Origin: Sulfuricella sp.
GTDB lineage: Bacteria > Pseudomonadota > Gammaproteobacteria > Burkholderiales > Sulfuricellaceae
Length of the DNA stretch: 32,447 bases
Reading direction: 5' to 3'
Assembly (NCBI GenBank): GCA_028714955.1
Contig: JAQTLK010000016.1
Span: 1 to 32,447 of the forward strand
The position numbers were made by a program, and so were the translations under genes. Below, piece by piece: positions 24,877 to 32,447 of this stretch. Numbering within the stretch: the first letter of the stretch is position 1; every line of letters begins with the position of its first letter. Under the pieces are notes generated by a model. That model ran no database searches, was not told the DNA's origin, and was given only the letters and a program-made list of their open reading frames with translations.

Positions 24877-27564
24877 ATGCAGCACTCCTGGCATCTGCTC
24901 CCGGCGGACGCTGTACTCGCCGCACAGCAAACCGATTCCTCCGGACTGACCGACGAGGAGGCCGCGCGCCGCCTCGCCGAGCATGGGCCCAACCGGCTGA
25001 CGCCGCCTTCGAGGCGTGGTCCGCTGGTGCGTTTCCTGCTGCAATTTCACAACGTGCTCATCTATGTGCTGCTGGCCGCGGCGGTGGTCACCGCCTTGCT
25101 CGCGCACTGGGTGGACACTGGCGTGATCGTCGGCGTGGTGGTGATCAACGCCATCATCGGCTTCATCCAGGAAGGCAAGGCAGAGCAGGCGATGGATGCC
25201 ATCCGCCGCATGCTCTCGCCCGAAGCCACCGTGTTGCGCGGCGGCAAGCGCGAGGTGGTGCCCGTCGAGACGCTGGTGCCCGGCGACATCGTGTTGCTGC
25301 AATCCGGGGACAAGGTGCCGGCCGATTTGCGCCTGCTGAACACAAAGAACCTGCGCATCGAGGAAGCGGCGCTGACCGGCGAATCCAGCGCCGTCGAGAA
25401 AAACCCTGCCGCCGTGGACGCGCATGCCATGCTGGGCGACCGTTATTGCATGGCCTATTCCGGCACGCTGGTGGTCTATGGCCAGGGCAGCGGCGTGGTG
25501 GTGGCAACCGCCGATGCTACCGAGATCGGGCGCATCAGCGCGATGCTGCAAGCGGTGCAGACACTGACCACGCCGCTGCTGCGCCAGATGGAAGCGTTTG
25601 GCCGCTGGCTGACCGGCGTCATCCTGGCGCTTGCCGCGCTGAGCTTTTTGTTTGGCTGGCTGGTGCATGGCTTCGGCCTCGGCGACATGTTCCTCGCCGC
25701 CGTGAGCATGGCGGTGGCGGCCATTCCGGAAGGCCTGCCTGCCGTGATGACCATCACGCTGGCGCTCGGCGTGCAACGCATGGCCAGGCGCAACGCTATC
25801 GTGCGCCGCCTGCCGGCGGTGGAGTCGCTGGGCTCGGTGACCACCATCTGCAGCGACAAGACCGGCACGCTGACCAGGAACGAGATGACGGTGCAGCGCG
25901 TGATCACCGCCGCAGACATATATGAGGTTAGCGGCAGCGGTTATGCGCCGCATGGCGGCTTCGCCATCGATGGCAGGGAGGTGGATATTGCCGGACATGC
26001 GGACACGCTCGACCTGCTGCGCGCCGGCCTGTTGTGCAACGATGCCTCACTGAAGGAAGAAGACGGGCACTGGCACATCACGGGCGATCCGACCGAGGGC
26101 GCGCTGATCCCGCTGGCCTTGAAGGCCGGGCTGGATGTTGAGCACGAACATGATGCGCTGCCGCGCACCGATCACATCCCTTTCGAGTCGGAACACCGTT
26201 TCATGGCGACGCTGCATCACGATCACAGCGGACATGCCTTCATTTTCGTGAAGGGCGCGGTGGAACAGGTGCTGGCGATGTGCGACCGGCAGCGCGGCGC
26301 GGGCGAGGACGTGGCGCTCGACCTGGCCTTCTGGCATGCCCGGATGGCCGAGACCGGCGCGCTCGGCCAGCGCGTGCTGGCGCTGGCGATGAAAACGGTC
26401 GATCATGGCCTGCGCGAACTGAATTTCGCCGACATGGAAGGCGGCTTTACCCTGCTCGGCATGGTCGGCATCAGCGACCCGCCGCGCGAGGAAGCCATCG
26501 CCGCAGTGCGCGACTGCCGCGCGGCGGGCATCCGCGTCAAGATGATCACCGGCGACCATGCAGAGACGGCGAGTGCCATCGCCAAACAACTGGGCATCGG
26601 CAATGGCCGTGTGCTGACTGGCGTCGAACTGGATGCGCTGGACGGCGAAGCCTTGCGCCAGGCGGTGCGCGAGGTGGATGTGTTCGCCCGTGCCAGCCCG
26701 GAACATAAATTACGCCTGGTGACCGCCCTGCAGGCCAATGGTGAGATTGTCGCCATGACCGGCGACGGCGTGAACGACGCGCCCGCGCTGAAGCGCGCCG
26801 ACATTGGCGTGGCGATGGGCATGAAAGGCACGGAAGTCGCCAAGGAGGCGGCGGAAATGGTGCTGGCCGACGACAACTTCGCCACCATCGCCCACGCGGT
26901 CGAGGAAGGCCGCACCATCTATGACAACATCAAGAAAGCCATCGTCTTCATCATGCCGACCAATGGCGGCGAGGCTGGCATCGTGCTGATAGCGATCCTG
27001 TTCGGCATGGCGCTGCCGCTCACGCCGGTGCAGATCCTGTGGGTGAACATGGTGACCGCCGTCACGCTGGCGCTGGCGCTGTCGTTCGAAAAATCCGAGC
27101 CCGACGTGATGCGCCGCGCTCCGCGTGCCGCCGGCGAGCCTATCCTGTCCGGCTTCATGATCTGGCGCATCAGCTTTGTCTCGGTCTTGCTGGCAGCGGG
27201 TGTGGTCGTGCTCTTCCTGTGGGAGATCGCGCGCGGCGACAGCCTGGAGACCGCGCGCACCGTGGCGGTCAACGCCTTGGTGATGGGAGAGGTCGCCTAC
27301 CTCTTCAATTGCCGCTATCTGCTGGCGCCAGTGCGCAACTGGCAGGATTTCACCGGCAATCCCTATGTGCTGCTCAGCGTCGGCGTGCTGGCCGTTGTTC
27401 AGGCATTGTTCACCTACCTGCCGTTCATGCACAAGCTGTTCGGCGTGGTCGCGCTGGATGCGCCGGCCTGGGCACTGATCCTGGGTTTCGGCGCGCTGCT
27501 GTTTGTGGTGGTCGAGCTGGAAAAGCGGACGATTCGCAAGCTGCGCGCTCGCAAGGCAGGGTGA
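24877..27564 (+). CDS. P2-type cation-transporting ATPase (Ca2+-ATPase-like)
   Basis: An 895-residue inner-membrane pump. Order: N-terminal cation ATPase domain (WHLLPADAVLAAQQTDSSGL, split at residue 15), actuator domain with TGES, helix M4 with VAAIPEGLP (Pro284-Glu285), phosphorylation motif CSDKTGTLTRNEM with Asp327, then the hinge MITGDHAETASAIAKQLGI and TGDGVNDAPALKRADIGVAMG, and six C-terminal helices. The PEGLP motif and length point to the SERCA/PMCA-like or Na/K-like P2 group rather than heavy-metal P1B pumps; the exact ion is not certain. GAGGGG stands 6 nt before the ATG at 24877; another ATG at 24853 with AGGG upstream is an alternative. It is divergent from rpsF and convergent with pgm, so it is transcribed alone. 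Confidence 0.93.
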   Translation: MQHSWHLLPADAVLAAQQTDSSGLTDEEAARRLAEHGPNRLTPPSRRGPLVRFLLQFHNVLIYVLLAAAVVTALLAHWVDTGVIVGVVVINAIIGFIQEGKAEQAMDAIRRMLSPEATVLRGGKREVVPVETLVPGDIVLLQSGDKVPADLRLLNTKNLRIEEAALTGESSAVEKNPAAVDAHAMLGDRYCMAYSGTLVVYGQGSGVVVATADATEIGRISAMLQAVQTLTTPLLRQMEAFGRWLTGVILALAALSFLFGWLVHGFGLGDMFLAAVSMAVAAIPEGLPAVMTITLALGVQRMARRNAIVRRLPAVESLGSVTTICSDKTGTLTRNEMTVQRVITAADIYEVSGSGYAPHGGFAIDGREVDIAGHADTLDLLRAGLLCNDASLKEEDGHWHITGDPTEGALIPLALKAGLDVEHEHDALPRTDHIPFESEHRFMATLHHDHSGHAFIFVKGAVEQVLAMCDRQRGAGEDVALDLAFWHARMAETGALGQRVLALAMKTVDHGLRELNFADMEGGFTLLGMVGISDPPREEAIAAVRDCRAAGIRVKMITGDHAETASAIAKQLGIGNGRVLTGVELDALDGEALRQAVREVDVFARASPEHKLRLVTALQANGEIVAMTGDGVNDAPALKRADIGVAMGMKGTEVAKEAAEMVLADDNFATIAHAVEEGRTIYDNIKKAIVFIMPTNGGEAGIVLIAILFGMALPLTPVQILWVNMVTAVTLALALSFEKSEPDVMRRAPRAAGEPILSGFMIWRISFVSVLLAAGVVVLFLWEIARGDSLETARTVAVNALVMGEVAYLFNCRYLLAPVRNWQDFTGNPYVLLSVGVLAVVQALFTYLPFMHKLFGVVALDAPAWALILGFGALLFVVVELEKRTIRKLRARKAG

Positions 27565-27579
27565 TTCCCTCATCCGCCA

Positions 27580-29250
<1,671 letters not shown>

Positions 29251-29396
29251 TTATAACCAGCTATCCTGCCGCCTGGCATGGTGTTGTTGGTTATGCTTGC
29301 ACCAACCCGCGATCAGTGCTGAAATGCTGCTGGTTCTGCCCCCGCTTGGCGGGTGCAGGGATTTACCGTCAATGACCCGGGATGCCAGATTTAGCC

Positions 29397-30302
29397 ATGT
29401 CTTTGGATGATAGTTTCCTCCCGCTCAGGATTGGCGATATCGCATTGGGCAAACCCTTGCCTTGGCCTGTCTTTGGGCCCAACAGGAAGTTGCTGCTGCG
29501 CGCGGGATATGTCATCGAAACGCAGCGGCAGCTTGAGGTGCTGCTCAAGGATGGACTGTATCGCAGCGCGTCGTGGAGTTCCACCCCATCGCGCGGGAAA
29601 AGCGCGCCTCCTCCGGCGGCGCAGAAGAATGAGGAGGAAGCCGTCGCCAGAAATTACGGTTTCGAGGAGCTGAAACCCAAGGTCGGTGACACAATTCAGC
29701 TTCAAATCAAGGAAGACCGCTATTCCGTGAAGCTTATGGGCTATGTGAAAGGCATCACCATCATGGTTTCGACGCCGGTGGCCGATGGCGGGGTGATGCT
29801 CCTGCGCGACGGACAACCGGTGGTGGTGCGATCGTTTTCCGGCAAGGATGCCTACGCGTTCTCGTCGAGCATTCTGCGCGTATGCAATGCGCCTTTGCCT
29901 TACCTTCACCTGGCTTACCCTAAAACGGTACAGAGTGTCATGGTTAGGAAAACCGCGCGCGCCGAGTTTAACCTGATCGGCGCCGTGACGAATGTTGGCG
30001 GCCAGGATAGCAGGCCCGTGCGGATAACGGACATGAGCGTGACCGGCGCTTCCTTCATAACGGGCGAGCTGGTCGGGGAAAAAGGCGATAATCTCAGCTT
30101 GTCTTTTCGCGTCAAGCTCAATGAAATAGATGCCAGCCTGGCGACCTCGGTTTCTTGCACGGTACGCTCGATATCCACCGAATCCGATATTGGCTCCAAA
30201 GCCGAGAGGTTTCGTTATGGCGTGGAATTCATGGATGTCCCGACGGACGTGTCGGTGCTCATGCAAAACATGATTTACCAGAAGCTGTTGGAGCACGCAT
30301 AG
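29397..30302 (+). CDS. PilZ-domain protein with N-terminal extension
   Basis: A 301-residue soluble protein, paralogous to the YcgR-like protein at 3433-4116. An N-terminal unit (about 5-60) reads LPLRIGDIALGKPLPWPVFG, then LLLRAGYVI and LLKDGLYRS, a pattern I associate with N-termini of some PilZ and HD-GYP signalling proteins. After a Pro/Ala/Glu linker comes the YcgR-N-like domain (GDTIQLQI, GYVKGITIMVSTPV, VVRSFSGKDAYAF) and the PilZ domain with RKTAR (RxxxR) and DMSVTG (DxSxxG), so c-di-GMP binding is expected. The start is uncertain: ATG at 29397 or 29382, neither with a good ribosome site. No neighbour explains its target. The 29218-29381 spacer shows no clear promoter. Confidence 0.83.
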   Translation: MSLDDSFLPLRIGDIALGKPLPWPVFGPNRKLLLRAGYVIETQRQLEVLLKDGLYRSASWSSTPSRGKSAPPPAAQKNEEEAVARNYGFEELKPKVGDTIQLQIKEDRYSVKLMGYVKGITIMVSTPVADGGVMLLRDGQPVVVRSFSGKDAYAFSSSILRVCNAPLPYLHLAYPKTVQSVMVRKTARAEFNLIGAVTNVGGQDSRPVRITDMSVTGASFITGELVGEKGDNLSLSFRVKLNEIDASLATSVSCTVRSISTESDIGSKAERFRYGVEFMDVPTDVSVLMQNMIYQKLLEHA

Positions 30303-30343
30303 TTATAATCCCTGGCAATTAGCCTTGTTTATGAGCACACCAG

Positions 30344-30886
30344 ATGAACGCGAACACTAAGGAATATCTTGCCATTACCGCCTCGGGCGAGGACAGGGTC
30401 GGTCTGGTGGAGCAGCTCACCAACCAGATCACCGCGACCGGTTGCAATATCGAGCAGAGTCGCATGGGGGTGCTGGGTGGGCAATTTGCCCTCATCATGC
30501 TGCTGTCTGGCCCGTGGAATGCCTTGTCCAAGCTTGAAAGCCAGCTCCCCGTCATGGGCGAGGAACTGGGGCTCGCGATCATTCACAGGCGTACCCAGGC
30601 GCGCAAAAAGGGCGAGGCGCTGATTCCCTACCAGGTCGAAGTCGTCGCCCTCGACCATCCCGGCATCGTCCATAGCCTGGCGCGTTTTTTTGCGCGCAGC
30701 GGCATCAATATCGAAGCGCTCGAAACCGACACCTATCACGCCCCCCATACGGGCACGCCGATGTTTTCGGTGCGCATGACGGTGGGCGTGCCGGCTAAAA
30801 TGCAGATTTCCACCCTGCGCGACAATTTTTTCACTTATTGCGACGACCTCAACCTGGATGCCGTGCTCGAACCGGCACGCGACTGA
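30344..30886 (+). CDS. GcvR-like protein with two ACT domains
   Basis: A 180-residue soluble protein made of two ACT domains: first about residues 6-75 (LAITASGEDRVGLVEQLTNQI, broken at 14), second about 92-170 (VEVVALDHPGIVHSLARFFA). This is the plan of GcvR, which in E. coli binds glycine and blocks GcvA to repress the glycine cleavage operon. Many Proteobacteria have such proteins without gcv genes nearby, as here, so the effector could be another amino acid. It is followed after 2 nt by a small conserved gene and then an M20 peptidase, all probably one transcript. Confidence 0.85.
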   Translation: MNANTKEYLAITASGEDRVGLVEQLTNQITATGCNIEQSRMGVLGGQFALIMLLSGPWNALSKLESQLPVMGEELGLAIIHRRTQARKKGEALIPYQVEVVALDHPGIVHSLARFFARSGINIEALETDTYHAPHTGTPMFSVRMTVGVPAKMQISTLRDNFFTYCDDLNLDAVLEPARD

Positions 30887-30888
30887 AC

Positions 30889-31227
30889 ATGAATACCTCA
30901 CGGAGCTGCAATTTGCGCGCGGCGGCGGACTTTTCCGGGGTGACAGTGGCAAGCCTTGCGCCCCGGCCGCCCCTCGCGGATTATCGCGCCGCCATGCGCC
31001 TCGCCGATGCCGAGGCAGCGAAGCGCCTGGGCGAATACATGCTGCTTTCCTGGTATGACCGCGACCGGGATTTCGAATCTCCGCAGCATTCCAGCGAATG
31101 CCATCTCGACGGCGCGGTGCCGGGATACGTGGATTATGGGCTGAGCCACGGGGCCCGGCTGATGGTCGATATCGAAAATGGCCGTTTCGTGTTTTTCTAT
31201 CTTCCCCTTGACCTTGGCCGCCCATGA
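30889..31227 (+). CDS. Small conserved protein, possibly AF1514-like
   Basis: A 112-residue soluble protein with no signal peptide. The conserved-looking core (about 40-108) has AAKRLGEYMLLSWYDRDRDFESP, SSECH, VPGYVDYGLSHGARLMVDI and GRFVFFYLPLD, a compact alpha/beta pattern. It recalls small proteins named after Archaeoglobus AF1514, which have a structure but no known function; this link is from memory and only moderate. The gene starts 2 nt behind the gcvR-like stop and overlaps the next gene in an ATGA, so it is tightly coupled to both. The first 30 residues look less conserved. Its linkage to an amino-acid-binding ACT protein and an amidohydrolase hints at amino-acid or peptide metabolism. 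Confidence 0.75.
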   Translation: MNTSRSCNLRAAADFSGVTVASLAPRPPLADYRAAMRLADAEAAKRLGEYMLLSWYDRDRDFESPQHSSECHLDGAVPGYVDYGLSHGARLMVDIENGRFVFFYLPLDLGRP

Positions 31228-32447
31228 TTGCTGCCATTCTCTCCAGCCAGAGCCGTCTTGCCGCCTTGCGGCGCGACATCCACGCCCATCCGGAAACCGC
31301 CTTCGAGGAACGCCGCACCAGCGACATCGTGGCGGAATTCCTTGTTGCCGCGGGGGTCGAGGTGCATCGCGGCCTGGCGCGCACCGGGGTGGTGGGCGTG
31401 TTGCGGGCCGGCAGCAGCGACAGGATCATCGGCCTGCGCGCCGACATGGATGCCTTGCCGATCCTGGAGCAGAACATTTTTCCCCACCGTTCCCGCTTTG
31501 ACGGGCGCATGCACGCCTGCGGGCATGACGGACATACCGCCATGCTGCTGGGCGCGGCGGAATACCTGGCAGCGACACGCAATTTCGACGGCACGGTGGT
31601 ATTCATTTTCCAGCCGGCCGAAGAAGGCGAAGGCGGCGCGCGGCTGATGATCGAACAGGGATTGTTCGAGCGTTTTCCCATGCAGGCCGTGTTCGGCATG
31701 CACAACTGGCCGGGCCTGCCGGCGGGGCAGTTTGCCATCATGGCCGGCCCGATGATGGCCTCGGCGGACCAGTTCGACATCACTGTCAAGGGCCATGGCG
31801 CGCATGCGGCCATGCCGCATCAGGGCGCCGACCCGCTGGTGGCTGGCAGCGCCTTGCTGCAGGCGCTGCAGACCATCCCCAGCCGCATTCTCGATCCGCT
31901 CGACGCTGCTGTGCTGAGCGTGACCCGTTTCCATGCCGGGGATGCCTACAATGTCATCCCTGACCATGCCGTACTGGGAGGGACCGTGCGCGCCTTCCAG
32001 CCTGAAGTGCAGGACCAGGTGGAAGCCGCCATGGAACGCATCTGCAACGGCATCGCGGCGACTTATGGCGTGCAGGTGAGCCTGGATTACCGGCGCGGCT
32101 ATCCGGCTACCCTCAACAGCGTCGCCGAGGCGGAAGCCTGCCGCGCTGTCGCGGTCGCCCTGGTCGGAGAGGACAGGGTGCGCGGCGACCTGCGGCCTTC
32201 CATGGGCGCGGAAGATTTTTCCTACATGCTGCAGGTCAAGCCCGGCTGCTACGTGTGGCTGGGCAATGGCCTGGGCGAGGGGGGCTGCATGCTGCATAAC
32301 CCTCATTATGACTTCAACGACGAGATACTGCCCATAGGCGCGAGTTACTGGGCGAGGCTGGCGGAACACTTGCTGGCGACCCCTGGCGGCAGCGTTTCTC
32401 TCTCATCCCCAGCCCTTCTCCCGGGGGGAGAAGGGAGAAAATCCTCT
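31224..32447 (+). CDS. M20-family amidohydrolase (partial at the window end)
   Basis: 408 codons are visible and the frame is still open at the window edge. It begins MIAAILSSQSRLAALRRDIH, has the metal-binding motif RMHACGHDGHTAM near residue 100, FQPAEEGEGGARLM with the catalytic glutamate, GMHNWPGLPAG, the dimerisation domain with KGHGAHAAMPHQG, and the last metal ligand region MGAEDFSYML. This is the hippurate/N-acyl-amino-acid hydrolase group (HipO/AmiA-like), which frees amino acids from N-acyl or peptide conjugates. Its start overlaps the previous stop in an ATGA. The natural family end is near LAEHLLATP (about residue 388); beyond that the frame runs into a REP-like palindrome (from 32397), so the C-terminus carries repeat-derived residues. 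Confidence 0.93.
   Translation, partial: MIAAILSSQSRLAALRRDIHAHPETAFEERRTSDIVAEFLVAAGVEVHRGLARTGVVGVLRAGSSDRIIGLRADMDALPILEQNIFPHRSRFDGRMHACGHDGHTAMLLGAAEYLAATRNFDGTVVFIFQPAEEGEGGARLMIEQGLFERFPMQAVFGMHNWPGLPAGQFAIMAGPMMASADQFDITVKGHGAHAAMPHQGADPLVAGSALLQALQTIPSRILDPLDAAVLSVTRFHAGDAYNVIPDHAVLGGTVRAFQPEVQDQVEAAMERICNGIAATYGVQVSLDYRRGYPATLNSVAEAEACRAVAVALVGEDRVRGDLRPSMGAEDFSYMLQVKPGCYVWLGNGLGEGGCMLHNPHYDFNDEILPIGASYWARLAEHLLATPGGSVSLSSPALLPGGEGRKSS
32401..32440. repeat. REP-like palindromic repeat, copy B
   Basis: A 10-bp stem CCCTTCTCCC / GGGAGAAGGG at 32413-32422 and 32426-32435 with a GGG loop, preceded by CTCATCCCC. It shares its core and flank with copy A at 478-575. It lies inside the still-open frame of the M20 gene and may extend beyond the window. 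Confidence 0.75.

Overview
The window reads as a stretch of core chromosome from a GC-rich Betaproteobacterium. The gene order rpsF-priB-rpsR-rplI-dnaB-alr-radA (PriB is typical of beta- and gammaproteobacteria), the short-spaced AGGAGG-type ribosome sites and the protein flavour fit Betaproteobacteria. Nitrosomonadales-like is my guess and cannot be proven from the sequence alone. I see no rRNA, tRNA, CRISPR array, phage or transposase gene.

Layout. 1-3.4 kb: an OB-fold-like lipoprotein, a palindromic repeat block, and alaS. 3.4-7.3 kb (minus strand): a YcgR/PilZ protein translationally coupled to an MscS-type channel, an exported phospholipase-D-like nuclease, and an FAD-dependent ferredoxin-reductase-type enzyme. 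7.3-12.8 kb (plus): a short inverted-repeat element, lon, msrA, an ammonium transporter with a sigma-54 promoter and an NtrC-type operator, and a YciK-like SDR that lacks the catalytic tyrosine. 12.8-19.2 kb: a Ser/Thr phospho-signalling island. It has a PP2C-FHA gene pair on the minus strand, a transmembrane Ser/Thr kinase with a PEGA domain plus a TPR-like lipoprotein on the plus strand, a lipidated cytochrome c' on the minus strand, and a second PP2C-FHA pair. That second pair is fused to the end of the alr-radA gene string. 19.2-24.6 kb (minus): radA, alr, dnaB, then the rplI-rpsR-priB-rpsF ribosomal/replication operon with a promoter and a probable S6:S18-binding leader. 24.9-29.2 kb: a P2-type cation ATPase convergent with phosphoglucomutase. 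29.4-32.4 kb (plus): a second PilZ protein, a GcvR-like double-ACT protein, a small conserved protein and an M20 amidohydrolase running off the window end.

How it works together. The most unusual part is the signalling island: one kinase, two phosphatases and two FHA phosphothreonine readers, apparently made by duplication of a PP2C-FHA module, and heavily decorated by non-autonomous mobile elements. Two ~277-bp MITE-like elements in inverted orientation flank the kinase, lipoprotein and cytochrome genes. One of them forms the kinase 5' leader directly after a TATAAT box. A different, ~205-bp element with 22-bp terminal inverted repeats sits inside the second FHA gene without breaking its frame, so it now codes for an inter-domain linker. 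A shorter relative of that element lies upstream of lon. c-di-GMP input is suggested by two paralogous PilZ proteins at opposite ends of the window.
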